Below are positions 13,595 through 27,100 of a stretch of DNA of 64,000 nt, piece after piece (position 1 is the first letter of the stretch; every line of letters starts with the position of its first letter). The translations under genes and the position numbers were made by a program. The notes beneath the pieces were generated by a model that ran no database searches, was not told where the DNA came from, and was given only the letters and a program-made list of their open reading frames with translations. The stretch comes from Cardinalis cardinalis (lineage: Eukaryota; Chordata; Aves; Passeriformes; Cardinalidae). The DNA is taken from assembly GCA_014549065.1 (NCBI GenBank), contig JACDOX010000161.1:82198-146197 (forward strand), written 5' to 3'.

Positions 13595-13687
13595 TAAACG
13601 TGCTTTTACTCTCTTAGGAAGCTCTTCATCCAGTGTATATATTTCTTCTCTCTTCATTACTATTTGAGAACCATCTTCAAACTCCAC
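13595..13687 (-). CDS. KDM4C: KDM4C exon: end of second Tudor unit
   Basis: 93 nt, 31 codons, phase 0 at both ends. It starts after a TAG acceptor with Val-Glu-Phe-Glu-Asp-Gly-Ser-Gln and ends Lys-Arg-Val-Lys-Ala-Arg-Leu before donor GTGAGT. VEFEDGSQ is the Tudor strand motif that follows the MYQ ending of the preceding exon, and TLDEELPKRVK is a highly conserved KDM4 segment closing the hybrid tandem Tudor fold. No stop or frameshift is present. Where I recall Phe in the mammalian protein, the last codon here is Leu (TTA). Confidence 0.96.
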
Positions 13688-16600
13688 CTAATTGAAAAAA
13701 AATCCGGAAGTTTGAAAATAAAATAATAATTAACTCTTGCAGGAAGTNCCTGGAAATATTTCCATATGAAAATATATATGTAAGCAAAGAAGACTTATAT
13801 ACAGACATTTTGCTATCTGTTTTAGCACAAAATTAGGCTGAAACATAAAAAATATTACTTCCTCAGAATTGCAACATATACTTCATTGGAAACAATATCT
13901 ATGCAAAGAGACTTCAAAATCAGCACTGACACATATATAAGGAAGTAAAAGTTTTTAGATTAGGAATGCTGAACAGTAAGAGGACAGGCAACATTACTTT
14001 GCAGGAGTGACATATTAAAATGTCCTTGTGTCATTTTTATTTGTCTCTAATTTTTAACTTGCTTCTGATAAATAAAAAATTAATTTTAACATCCTCTGAT
14101 TCAAGGTTGAGGAAGACCATGTCAAAAAAAAGTGTGAGTGACAACTAAGGAAATACCAGTTAACAGAATTTTATTGAATCTGATGGAATTTCTTTTAAAT
14201 GCTCTGTTCAGAAGATGAAAAGCTTTATCATGCTTAGGTTTAGATTTAATCCAATATGAACCCTGTTAGCAGAAAATGAGAAAGGAAATGTAACTAGGTG
14301 TGAGGAATGTTAAAATGCTGTGGCTTTGAAGCATTTAAGCTTTTTCAGTAGCTGCTGATTTTTTCCTCTAGTTTAATACTTCATCTAACAGTTGTGAACT
14401 TCAGCTATTATCTGTGACTGCAGTTTAGCTCCCACAGAAACGATAATTTATATTTTGGTATAAAATTAGAAGTCCCATTCTACACCCTTAGGTAATTTAA
14501 TGAGACTATGTGAATGACAACAGCACACTTGACTAGAAGAATAAGCACATATACAAACATAGGAGAATACTGACTTGTCAAAAGTATTATTACAGATACA
14601 AATGAACAATCATGCATCTGAACTTGTAAATGGACTGTGTTTTTCTCAAATTAAAAGCTTGCTGTAGCTGAGTATGTCAGATTGATGTGTGAACAGCTGA
14701 AAAATCCATATATCCATTCTCAAAAGCCTGGATACAGACTATGATCTATTAACTTCCTTAAAACCAATTTTTCCACTGCGACTAATAGGGCTGCACAAAT
14801 CTGGAATGCATTTAAAATGCATAGAGCACATAAATGGATAATAAAATCACAAGAGTCATCCTTACTCCTTTCTGCTCTGTTACTAACCCCATAAGCCTAC
14901 TCTGTTAGCAGTATGTTAGAGGAACTTAAAGGTCAATTTGCCGTAAGCTTGTTTAATTAAATGATGGCAATCCAGGGTGCAAGAACACTCTTTCTGCTAT
15001 TCCTGCTCCTTCCTGCACAAGACATTTGGTAATATTTTTGCATATTACAGTTGGTAATAATGTTTTTTGCATCCCTGGTGAAAAAACTGGGTAGGACATT
15101 ATCTCTGACATTCTATGTGATAAGAAAATCTCTTCTTAAATGGTCAGTTTATTTGTTTTTACTCACAGTGTGCAGTAGGATGCAAATACTCCATACCAGA
15201 GAATGCCATGCTTGCAGTATGAAATATATTGCACATTTAAAATGAAGAGTAAGTGGAAGTTCTTTAGGTATAATCCAGCATATCACACTGGAAATAATTT
15301 GCCTACACTTGATAGTAAACACAAGACCTTCTCTAAGACTTTCAATAGTATCACGATTCATGCAAAATATAAACCCAAAATCCCAAATTGCTCCAATTCA
15401 ATTCAGATTGCAGATTCTACATTTCAAATCATCATTTTATCAAGTAAGTTATTTCACTTGGATTCTGCTGCTGTACTGTGTGATGTTAGTATCTTCATGA
15501 GATTTTTTCTATAAGCACATCATAAATTGAAGGGAAAACTGACAGAAAGCAATTAATGGAGTGAATCGATAATTTAATAAACTCTAACTCAACTGTGAAC
15601 CTCAATATAAGAAATTATCAAGAAATCAGCTGTAGATTAGGCACATTAATAATTTCATTTGAGCACCTGCTTCATTTGGCAGGTTTAGCTCTGCTTAGGG
15701 ATTGTGCAGGATACTGGCTGACAAACGAAAACTGTACGACACAAATTCTGGTGCATTTTGCCATAGCTCCTGCATGCTCAAGTACTGCTGCATTTGGTAC
15801 AANTGCCTGATGAACATGACAAAAATTCACAGAATTTTTAAACTAGAACAGATTTGCCTTATGAGATCTAAGAAATCACGCAGAAGACTGGGTAAGAGAA
15901 TCTCAAAGGTGCAACACAGATCACACTAGATGAAAATACACTTTTGTGTATGTGTGAGTCCTGGGAGCTTTTAGATACTGTTTAGAAAGACCAGAGTAAG
16001 AACTACTAGTATGTCTTGAAGTTAATCTTGAACCCTTCCTGTCATAAACTTTTTGCAATCTGTGGCCACAGGCAGCCTCCTCTCTCATCCTGAGGATGAA
16101 ATACTTGCTTGTCTCTACAGTTCTATGTGTTGCAATATGGGCTCCCTCTCATCTTTAAACTTTTTAATTTCCCCCATGATAGAGATTGTTAGAGGCAATT
16201 TACAGGAATTTATGTTTGTTATGCTGAGGAACTCTAAATATTGCTGAGCCTCCACATGCTTATGCATTTGCCTTAAACAAAACTCATTTCATCATGTTGT
16301 TCAAGAGGTCTAAAATAAGACATTTGTTTTGACTATGTCAAATTCCTTCAAATATGAAAGACAACAACATTCATCTATTTTACCTCACAGTATTCCTCAG
16401 AAGACCAGCTGCTCAAAAGATTAAACAATTTGAAGATAAATGTGACTATAGAAAAAAATTTCATACTTTATAATGAACTTTTGACCTTCACAACATAATA
16501 CAGCTGCTAAATATGAGGGACGAGGTAAGATTTAGAGACTAGTTCAAGACTTTAGGCATTTGAGTGCTTGAATTTGATTGCAAGTCATTGGAAAAGTGAG

Positions 16601-17463
16601 AAGGTCAATGCAACAAGTAATTTGGTTTCCCTGCACCTTAATTTATCTAGAGATATAACAGTAAATTTGCCATTTTGGTACAGTAATGTGAGGCCCCCTG
16701 ATGAAAAGAGTTACATAAGTGAAAATGATTACATATATATAAAAGAAATGGATCTAGATTCTCATTCTTTCAGAAGTGCTATTATTATTGTGATTGTTTT
16801 ATTGCAGTTTCTACCATTCACCTGGGTACTCAAAGCTGCTGACTGATTTTTCTCAAAGGCAACCCCAAAAAAACCAGTAATTGTTACTCTGAAATCAGAA
16901 ATCAGCTTTTTAGCTTTGCCTTCAGTGTTCAGTTCCCTTTTGCCTTTGCTGAGGATAAAATGCTCCTCAGATTAATTAATGAAAAAATGCCTCAGACAAA
17001 TGAATGTTACATTTTTCTTCCTAGTGTCCCCCCTTCCAACCTCTTATGAAATGCCTCAGGTTCATTGCAGGCTCATACAATACTTAATTTTATGTCGTTA
17101 ATCGTATAATTAGCTGTGAACTTACAAAATGAAAGTAAACAACCTGCAGAAAATAACAAATGTCATCTTTCAACCTTAATGCTCCACCTGTTTACCTGAG
17201 TTCATAAAGAAAGCAAGTAATCTTCTGGATTTTTTAAGACCAAGTGAAATCTCTCTCCCAAAGAGTGCAGAGCACTTGCTACCACATTAGAAAGTTTTAC
17301 ATATTAGTTAAAGTGTGGTAACAGTTAAAGTAAGAATTCACACTCCAGCCTTTCCAGTCTTCTTCCTTTCCAAGTGTGGCTGGCCACTCCAATGCTAGAG
17401 CCAATGAGCAATTTACAATAACGACATCCTAGCAAGTGCATGGTAATAAACATAGATACTCAC
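13688..17463 (-). other. KDM4C: KDM4C intron (3.8 kb)
   Basis: Phase-0 intron with GTGAGT donor (17458-17463) and TAG acceptor (13688-13690). AT-rich. I see no recognisable mobile element, RNA gene or additional exon. The open frames around 15.0-15.9 kb and 16.5-16.8 kb are short, low-complexity and not family-like. Confidence 0.9.
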
Positions 17464-17583
17464 CTGATACATGTGAGCTGTATTTGTTCCCAGATACTTT
17501 GCACCATACAGTTTTCCATCAGGCCATTTCACTTGGACAACCTCTCCCTCTGCAGGTGGACCCAGCCTTAGGCAATCTCTGCT
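17464..17583 (-). CDS. KDM4C: KDM4C exon: Tudor domain core with methyl-lysine cage residues
   Basis: 120 nt, 40 codons, phase 0 at both ends, after acceptor AAATAG and before donor GTGAGT. The translation starts Ser-Arg-Asp-Cys-Leu and ends Ala-His-Met-Tyr-Gln. It carries GPPAEGEVVQVKWPDG and LYGAKY, conserved across KDM4A-C. The Trp of KWPDG and the Tyr of LYGAKY correspond to the KDM4A cage residues Trp967 and Tyr973, which hold trimethylated H3K4/H4K20 tails in the tandem Tudor domain. Their presence suggests a working reader. No disabling change is seen. Confidence 0.97.
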
Positions 17584-20009
17584 CTATTTACAAAGAAGAT
17601 GGATTCTCAAATCAGTGAGTGAGCCAGTGCACTGAAATTACCAGTAAGATGCTTTTACAACTTGGTAATTGGAAAAGATTTATTACCATGCATGTTTCAA
17701 GTTTTATAATCCTGCTAACGGGCTAATGCTAATGTTAGCCCTTATGAAAATTAAATACTGACCAGAGAAACACTCTTTACAGCTTGATCTTGCATTGGCA
17801 AGACAACATATGCATAAATCAGATAGCTATCAGCAACTGTGATACACTTCGACGAAAATTAATTTCTAACACACACTGAAAATAAGGATCACTAAAGTGC
17901 AATTGCATATGTGCAATGCTTTCTCTTTTACATATGCAAGTGGTTCATGTTTCGTTACCCACAGCCCATTTTTTGCTGGATGCTATATCTCTGCTGACTG
18001 AAACATACATGGATCAAACCATAAATGGTGAGAATGCCAGTGAGTTTTTTGCCTAGCTGATGGAGAAACAATAACAGAATCCAAATGCTTGAGAAATAAA
18101 ATTAGGGGAAAATATTTTTTTTCTGTTGGATATAAAGCACTTTTGTTCCAATGGTTTAGTCAGCTTTTGTGCCTGACTTGTTGAGCATATCAGAGCATCA
18201 GTAGCTGCAAAATGTTCTTCCCATATGTCTCAGTATGACCTACATGACTCATTTTCAGAGCACACTCGTAACAGCAGCTGCTCACATGAGGAAAAAAGAA
18301 AAGGACCTAAAAATGATGTGGCACATCTAGGCTCATCAATTCTTTGTTCAAATCCTCACTCCAACAAAGGCATCTCTCCTTCATAGTGACTTACATCACA
18401 AGATCTGTAACGTAAATTACTGCTAACTGAGTGGTATTCTCCTGGGCGTGAGAGGACTTACTCAGTGACCACATCGCCTGAGCTCATAAATGGTCTACAG
18501 TGGGAAGAGAGAAGATAAAGACAAGGACTCAGCGACAGGACCTGGTGCTATCTCAGGTTGCCACAATACTATCACTGTTTTCTTAGATCTATATAGAATA
18601 ACTTAGAAAAATATCTGTATTTTGAGTTGAACAATTCACTTCCAACAGAGGTCAATGATCATCATGACAAAGAACTTAAAATGTGNGAGCAAAAATACAC
18701 TCCAGTGATCCCCACTTGGACATTATCTTGATGTCATATCATTCTAGCCAAATCCAACTTTATAAACTGATTTTAATCACACGTATCTTAATCCATGAGT
18801 TTGATTCAACATGGGATAAAAGAAATTAGAAGCTGGATTTTCACAGAAACACTTTCCTGCACGACAATACTGTCTCTGTCACCCCTCAGGTGTTTTGCAA
18901 AGGCTTTAAAATATGACCTCTGTGTTTGCCCAGCACAGGTTGCTGTGATAAACACAGAAAGATATATCCTTTCAACATCACGATACATTTGGAGTAGGTG
19001 GAATTACTGTATTACCCTTCCCAATACTTTCAGGAGAGGCAGGAGGAAAGGGGAAAGGATGGTTGCTGCAGTAGAATAGTTATGACTTTGCAGGGGACAG
19101 GGATTACTAAATGCTATCATGGCTCTGACTATAAATTAAATTAGACTGTATTCTTAATTGTTCTCTCCTCAGTGATGACTGTCAAAGTGGTTATTGTAAT
19201 TATGATACTTCTGCTATCTATTCATTGCAAAAGTGCAAAAAAGGAGTCTTGGCTAAGTGTCTTGAAATGAACTTTTAAAATGCATCATGGAATATAATAA
19301 ATTTCCTGAAAACAAACAATCTAACAACAATGTCAAGCCTAACATTAATTTTCCAAGAACAAAAGCCCAGCATGAATTACTCCCTTTGCAACTTCCACAA
19401 GAAAAATATCTCATGGACTCTAGGATAGCTAATGGAATTGCTCATTTGGAAAATTAGAGTCCTCATGCAAATAACCAGACAAATGACAACCTCATTCTTC
19501 ATGTATCATCACAATGTCCTAGTCTATGGAACAGTATTTGGTAAATTGGTACTAGTTTTTATTCATTCCTACCAGAGCTCCTACCTTTTATTTTCACAGG
19601 ATCACAACCATTTGAGATTCTCTTTTTAGTGCACAAATAATTTTTACAATTTTTTCCTTGGGAATAATAAGACCCATTTCTTAGACTGACAAAATGGCAA
19701 AAATGCAACCTCACTTTTTTCTCATATAACAAAATGTCAGACAGCATATGGTTAGTATAGCAATCCTTCAACATCCCCATACCAGCTGTAAATAACATAC
19801 AGTGTGGGCTCAATCTACACTCAGCTTATAAACCATGCACAATTCCCATACAATTACATAATGTATTTCCATCTTTATAGAAATGGACAAATCATGCCCA
19901 TCTGTACTGAAAATACAATTCACTTATATGCCCAGTTTCACATTCCTGCTGTTGCAGAGCTCAGAGCTCCAACTCCAACCATGACCAGCTATCTCTAAAG
20001 ATGAATACT

Positions 20010-20415
20010 TCAAGGCCTCCCTGGACCATTAATCCAAGCATTCAACAACTCTCACAGTGAAAGTATTTTTGTATTTTCTTAAGTGAAGAAAAATTCTGTG
20101 TTGAGGAATTTCCTGTATTTCAGCTGGTACCTGATGTCTTTCTTCCTGTCATTCTGCATCATCAAGAAGTGTATGGCTTCATCGTCTTTACCTCCCACAT
20201 CACACGTTGACATATTTGGATGAGATCCTTCTGAGTCTACTGCTCTCCTGCACAGTCCCAGCTCTGTCAGTTCCCTCATATCACAGATGCTTCAGTTCCT
20301 CCATCACTTTCATATCCTTTTACCATATTTGTTCCTCTATGTCCACATCCTTCTTGTACAGGTAAGACCATAATTAGACACATTACTGCAGATATGGTCT
20401 CCCCAGTGTTAGGTT
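20010..20415 (-). mobile_element. Old, degenerate CR1 LINE 3' fragment
   Basis: The plus strand reads as a worn reverse complement of the CR1 3' region. It has landmark runs in the right order: CTCACAGTGAAAG, a TTTCTTCCT segment, CCCAGCTCTGTCAGT, TCCACATCCTTCTTGTACAG and GATATGGTCTCCCCAGTG. Divergence is high and no frame survives, so this is an ancient insertion. Boundaries are approximate. Confidence 0.6.
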
Positions 20416-21309
20416 TACAGCTATTCAAAAAGACACTTCAAGAGCATAACCTGTAAGTAATAATAATAATTCTGAAAGTTTTCTTGTTTATTAAAGGTAG
20501 TACTTTCTGAGTTTAGAAACATTTATTTTGGAATTCATTATATACACTAAACTAAAATAGTAAGCAATCTATTTGCAATAGATTTTGGAAATCCATTTTG
20601 AAACACTTGGGTTCTCTTCTATGCTGTCACGAAGGAATTCAACGCAGAGCACTGCAGATAAAGAAGACACTTCTTCTATTCTTCTTCTGACATTCTGTTG
20701 TTTTTATCAGAGCGGTTGGTTTGATTTATTAAGGCCAGACACAGAATTTGCAAGTAACAAATCCAATTGCAGTGGCAGGTGATGGTTCACACAGACTAGG
20801 AACTGTGGAGTCACACTAAGAAAATACAAAGAAGACTCCACCTGAAGCATGCACTGGAATCCAGGAACTTGAAATGTTGTGTGTAAATTAAGGCAAAGAG
20901 GTATAGATATTCTGGTATAAGATGAACCTACTAACTATTGAGACTATTTTCCTAAGCCATCAAAAACTTATCTACCTTGGATGCCAACAATTTCATTTTG
21001 ACAATGTTTCCCTGATTATTTGGTTATTAAATCAGCTATCTCAAACTCAATATTTTTTTAACTGTAAGACTATAAGAGCCTTTGACTTCTTTTAGGTTTC
21101 ATCCAAAAGAGCCAACTGAAATCAAGTATCTACTTCCTGAACCTCTATATGGGCTTGCAGGATCAGTGTTCCTTCCACTGTAAGCCAAGCCAGGTTTGAC
21201 TCCACCTGATGAACTTGAAAAGGTACCAGTCTATGAGCCCTCGTGATATGCAACCTAGAGTCCAGAGGGAACTGGCAGGTGCTTTTCCCAAGCCACTCAA
21301 TCATATTTG

Positions 21310-21566
21310 AAAATTCAGAGTAGTTCAGACAAAGTTCTTGGTGACTGTAAAAGGAAACACCTCTTCTATTTTTTAAATGAGAAGAAAGTAGAGTCAGGAA
21401 AATGCAGACCTTTGAGCTTCATCTCTGTGCATAAGACGATCATGGAGAAGATTTTCATGGAAGACATATTAAGGCACATACAAGACAAGGAGGTGACCCA
21501 AGAGAGCCAGCATGGCTTCACTAAGGGCAAATCATGCCTGACTGATCTAGAGGCCTTCTGTGATGG
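21310..21566 (+). mobile_element. CR1 LINE reverse-transcriptase fragment
   Basis: A frame at 21307-21627 contains a recognisable CR1 reverse-transcriptase segment: a CRPLSFISV block, then KTIMEKIF, then SQHGFTKGKSCLTDL. These are the order and spacing of the CR1 palm-subdomain region. The match stops near 21566, where LTR-like sequence begins. No catalytic YADD-type box is left. The piece is non-functional. Confidence 0.8.
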
Positions 21567-21790
21567 TGTCCTGGTTCTGGCAAGGACAGGGTTGATTTTT
21601 GCAGTAGCCAGGAGGGGCCATGGATAGGGCCTGGAGATTATTCTATATAGCCTCATGTCATTGCTGGGCACAGGGGAAGAGACTCTCTCCTGTGGAGAAG
21701 GAGTTCCTTCCAGTCAGTGCAGCACAGGAAGCTGTCTGGTACTGTCTACTGCTGGGGAGAGCACTGGTCATTGTATCTCAAAAACTTGTT
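21567..21790. mobile_element. Probable LTR fragment inserted in CR1
   Basis: Starts TGTCCTGGTTCTGGCAAGG, resembling the start of a common avian LTR family (TGTCCTGGTTT...), followed by worn similarity to the LTR interior. It lies exactly where the CR1 homology ends. No matching terminal CA end or target-site duplication was identified, so the right edge and the orientation are uncertain. Confidence 0.45.
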
Positions 21791-22560
21791 TAAAAATAGG
21801 AAAATGTGGCCAATATGGTATCTTTTAGGGGAAGTATAAACCCAACAGTAGACAAATGTTTAAAACTGCTGCAGAAAACAATAATATTCTAATAGAAAAC
21901 CACCAACACAAGTCTATTCAGATTCAGGGGTCCATCACATCACCTGGCTCTTGTTAATGGCTTGGATGATAGGCGATTCCACCCTAACTCAAGAGAGCAT
22001 ACATGAGGTGTGATGATGAAGATCCCCAATTTGATCCTGCAAATGATAACTTAGACTAGCATGCTTGCTTTCAAAGCTGCTTTTTGCCTTCTCCTCATGC
22101 ATAAGCATTCTGTAAAATGTCTCCTATCAGAATGAATAATATCAATATTCATTTAGATCAGATCAGAGTGGGAGATCAGTAAACTCAGTTCTGACATCTG
22201 TGCTCTTACAGTGAGCTTACTAGGGGAGAAAAGAATAAAACATTACAAGATAAAAAACATTTGCAATCCATAAGTAGCAAGTCTGAAAGACCTTTCTCTA
22301 AAGCTAATGACTATTCCTGAGACATTTTCCTGAACATGGCTCTAAAAATTCACATATATAATACAACCCCAATACAATAAAAATTAAGATTTCTTTTTCT
22401 ATGCATGAAAAGAGAAGGCCAACCACTTGGAAAGATATTGAAGAAAAAAAATTTATGGCATACAGTATTAAATGTGAATATTCACTGCAAGTGGCTCCCT
22501 CCTGAAGGTTACTCATATTCATCACTAATTCATCTGAATAAGCATGAATTTTTTTATTAT

Positions 22561-24177
22561 TGTGCTAAGGCAACTTCCTTTTTAGTGGGGTTGGAAGAAG
22601 TCACAGAGGCTGCTTCTGGGAGAGAAGCTCATCAGAACTTCTACTATGTGTAGCAGAGCCAATCTCTAAAGGCTGTGACAATTAACACATTGGCTGGCCC
22701 AATTAGAGAAGTTAGCAAAATCTCTGTGATGACATATTTAAGAAGGAAAGAAGGCACACAATTCCTCTTTCTCCCTCTCCTTGGAGGGCTGAGGGAGGGC
22801 CCAGCCAGGCCATGCAGCCAGAAGCCAGCCCGGTGCTGCAAGCAGCCCTGACACTGAGGCTGGGAGCAGCCAAGGCCAGAAGCAGCCACAGCCATCCCGG
22901 TCTGCGAGCAGCCACATGGCCAGGATGCGCAACTGGGGTGGCACCATGTGGCGGCTGCCATCTCAGCATGGCTTGCAATTAACTTTACTCTCTTAGCTAC
23001 TTATAGCCAGCTGTGCTGCGGACAAAAGGGCAGAAGCGGCGGCAGCAGCTTTTCCTTTTTAACGGCCCACGTGAGGAAAGGCACTGAATGGAGCCGGCAC
23101 CGTGGCGGCTGGCACAGTTCCCACAGCACTGGCAGGGACCACGTGACCAGCCGTGACAAGCATGGAGAGCAATTTCCCAATGTGGACCCCAGTTGAGATC
23201 AACCTTTCAGCACTGCAGAACTCTATAGAAACTTTCCAGTTGATAAAACTTGAGAATAAATGAACCTGTGGACAGCAATTCTCTCCTGAGTCAGAAAAAA
23301 GGAAAGGTGAAAACAGGCAGGCGCAACAATATGGTGACACTAAGGTCAGTGAAAAGGAGGGAGGGAGAGGAAAAGGTGCGCTTGGTGTCAAAGCTGAGAT
23401 TCTTCTGCAAGCCATGGTGAGGACCATAACACAACAAATTGTTTTCCTGTAATTCATGAAGTACATCAGGGGATGCAGCATTCACCTGCAGCCCATGAGA
23501 AAAAGGTGCTCGCACTGGAGTGTGTGGAAGCTGAAAAGCTGTAATCTGGTGAGAGTCTTGAACAGAGAGAGAGAGAGAGAGAACTCTTGCTTCCAGAGAC
23601 AGAGGAACAGGACCCTTGCTTTTATACTAGAGCACCTCATCCTTAAAAACTACATCCTGTGAACTAATGACCTATGAAAAAAAACAGTTGTGGGACAACT
23701 GCTTTGCCCATGGGAGGGTCGGTGGGACAGCTACTCATGAAAATTAGAACCATGTTGGAGAAATTCACAGAGAAGTGTCTCCTGCAGGAAGGATCCCAAG
23801 CATAGCAAAATAAACTCTCCCTAAGTGAAATGCAGGAAGATTTTTAGAAGTGACTGACTGACTGAAAACCCCGTATTTGTCTCCCTGCACTGTCGGTGGG
23901 AAAGAAAGAAGGGTTGGGGGGGAGAAGTGTTCTAAATGTTTATTTTAGTTTTCATTATTCTCATTTAATTCTGTCAATTAATTTTTTCTTTACACCTTTT
24001 AAGTTTTTGAGCATGTTTTGCCCTTAAAGTTTTTCTTTCACAATCCTTACCTCAAGTCATGAACCCCCTTTCCTTTAATTTTTGTTTTCTTCTCCTCTGC
24101 TCAACTACAGCAGAAGAGAATGAGTCAATGATTTTTCATGGGTGCACTGGCATTTAGCCAATGTCAAACCCATGACA
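22561..24177 (+). mobile_element. Long solo LTR, sense plus (antisense to KDM4C)
   Basis: Starts TGTGCTAAGG and ends CCCATGACA, giving TG...CA termini. It aligns by eye over its whole length, in reverse complement, with the LTR at 57212-58763: the ends, the ATGACATATTTAAG TATA-like block (22730-22742), the GC-rich middle, and the CATTCTCTTCTGCT block near the far end. Length about 1617 bp. A GA dinucleotide run lies at 23558-23582. The TATA-like TATTTAAG at 22735-22742 fits a U3 promoter. No gag, pol or env adjoins it. No target-site duplication was found, so it is an old solo LTR. Open frames inside it (for example 23059-23481 minus) are incidental. Confidence 0.75.
23558..23582. repeat. (GA)n run within LTR
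   Basis: An AG/GA dinucleotide run of about ten units inside the LTR at 22561-24177. The inverted copy at 57.2 kb lacks a comparable run, so it expanded after insertion or was lost there. Confidence 0.8.
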
Positions 24178-27100
24178 CTTATATCACTGTCTACAAATCT
24201 GAGGTTTTACATTCATCAACTGGCACAAATTTAAAGTAAATTTTTATACAGGTAGAATAACCTTCTCTTTTTCTAAATCATTTAAGTCTTTTGGAATGAG
24301 TTAAACAAGTTTCAAATCTACCACATCAGTAACATTCTTCCACCCAATTCCCAGGGAGATGACTCTACAAAATCTGTAACACAGAGTAGTCAACTGTCAT
24401 CAAGCATTAACTAAGAAAACAAATCCGGCTGGCACCTCTTTCTTCAGGAATGTTTTAACTGAGCAATCCCAATCCTGCGAACAACCTCAGGAGCTACTGC
24501 TTTATCTTCCTCAATACTAACAGAACTGTTTATCTGTTTAACTGGCAGACACTGAACTGAGCTTTGTTATTTTTCAAATCATTCTGGTGTAGACTGCATT
24601 CAAAATAAATTCGTTTTGTTTGCTTAAATTGTACTCAAATTATGGAATTTTCCTCAGTGTCACCTAGGAAACATTTCTGCATCTCCTTGACACTCCTGGC
24701 TTTCACTTCCTGATTTGCTTTGTTTCAAAAACAAGGAACAAAACGCTCCACTGTTTATTGAAATTGTTGTCAAATACCACTGATGGTAATTGACATAAAC
24801 AACACAGGTTAGAAGTGGTTAAGTGAGACTCTTGCAACAGGTTTTGTGAACTAGTACGTACTTCTAATCTGTTTTTTGCTGTATGGCATTGTAAACATAG
24901 GAAGAAAATAATATATACAGAAATCTAATAAATTATTTCACTTAATGGTAATGGATTAGAATAAAAATACACAGAGCCTGACTGGGATCATTTTTCCTGA
25001 GATGCTATCAGTTTAAAGATAGTTGAAATGTTAGCTCAAACATGGTATTTGTAACAATTATTTTAGCTGAATGTATTTCTCAGCTTTCAAAGTCACTCAT
25101 TATTTCTGCATCATATGACACCATAACCCTCTAGGAAGACATATTTCAATCACTCAACAGCAGTTTTCCAGAAAGACTGTGTAAGAATCCATTTCATAGT
25201 GCTGCCACAGCTTTCTGTATTAGAATGTTCTTCCAACTTCCCAACAGTATGTTCTTGTCCATGCAATCAGGCAAGATAGAATGGCAAAAGGCAGAAGTAA
25301 GCAGAAGCTTGGCTTCAGCCCCACAGTGTGCCTGGTGAAACAGATCCTTTCTGTACTGTTCTACCCCTGCTGCAGAGGGGCCATGGCACAATATTTTAAT
25401 CCTCCTCCTGGCAGACTGAAAGCTCATAATCTAGCCCTGAGGTTACAAAGATCAAAGAGAAGCAGATACTGAAAAGACTGAGTAGAGAACACTCAGATTC
25501 TGCAATTTCACTAAACTTGACTTTCCTATCTATCTACATATTATTTTTACTCTAAATCATGGTGTGTTCATAAATTTATAAATATTGTTAGAATCAATCA
25601 GAGAAACATAAATTGTTCATTTTCTGTCATCCCCTGCATTTCTTAAACATCTAAGCATAGTTCAAACCTTACTGTTAGTCTGTCTAACCACAATTTGCAC
25701 AGAGAAAGCCATTGTGTTGACTTTTATCCTAGAAATGTCATGGTTTCTGAAAAATAACTTTAAATTAATGCACAGTCTCCAAAACTCAAAACACCAAAAA
25801 CTTCTGTCCTCTTATACTTGAGAAACTGAAATGCACTTTACAGCAAACTGCATTCATAACACATTCAATTTAAAATAAATTAGTCTTCTTCTGTTAATCA
25901 CAAAATTAACAGTAACTTCTCACAACACAGACAAAACACACTAATTACATCTAATCAGTAATCTAATCTTCACTGGTAAGACTTAAAGTGGGTTTCTAGT
26001 CCCTAGATTTTCAACATGAAAAAGTAAGAAAAAATCCAGGCCTGATTATATGGCTTTTGCACAGATACAGTCCTCATGGTTACTCCAGTTGAACTGCAGG
26101 ATTAGCTATTATATGTTCCCCTTAAATTAGGACCTGTGTTAAATTTACTGCCCAACCTCATTGCTACTAGGGTACACATAATGAGATAGTGCTCCCTGTA
26201 CCACCAACAGAAACCAGATGAAGATGGTTTAACATGAAGGAGTGCAGAAGCAAGCACAAGGTTGCCATAACATCAGGAAGTGGCCTTTCCAAGGCCATTC
26301 TGTAAAAGAACTTCATCCAAATTTTCTTCTCTGCCTACATTCCTTCAGCTAATATTAATTTTCAACACGAANGCTAGTGATTAAGCTTCCACAGTCCTGC
26401 ACACTGGTGATTGTTTCATAAAAGGAGCACGACAAATGCAATTACAACCAATACCTCCAATTCAGAAAAGCTGACCATACAGAAAAATACCACATCCCAA
26501 CTGCAAACACTGAATATACCTACCAACACCATTAAAGTGCAAGTGGAGAAATAAATTGTGGAAAATCTCTGAAACAAACACTAATCTCAATAGACTGCCA
26601 AACTGTTTTTCTTTCCAAAGCTGATAGGATATACTAGTTGATGCAAATTTTTAGAACACAAAATTAGGTCTCATATGTTCCAAGACAATTTGAATGGAAA
26701 GGAGAGTGGTAGCTAATTTGTCACAGTCAGATTTTTATCTAAACAGGAACAGCAATTTACACAGTGCATTAGCATTTGAAAGAGAAGGCCTGATTCCCAG
26801 GAGTGCAGTTCCGGGTTTGCATTGACAGAAATTCAGTGAAATCACCAGATTAACAGAATAGCTACTGTAATTCAACAAATTTAGCTTTGAATCATGAAAT
26901 GGAGTATCAAAATACTTTAAATTGACGTATAATATGTTGTCTTTAAAATATTACTGAATGTTCTCCTACAAAGTGAATATATGCTTTTACAAAAGAAAAC
27001 CGGAATATAAATGGGACCATGCATTCTCACATAAATCTAAAAATTTCTTATTTTCTATCCAGCTTAGAAAGTTGCTATTTTAAACATTGCATTGCCTTTC

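Noticed and set aside
22644..22978. GC-rich overlapping frames, possible CpG-island promoter
   Set aside because: The GC-richness is the LTR interior, is short and has few CpG. No gene start is associated.
23059..23481. 140-codon minus-strand frame
   Set aside because: Lies within the long LTR, antisense to it. A related frame occurs in the other LTR copy (57788-58222), so it reflects LTR sequence shared by descent and not a gene.
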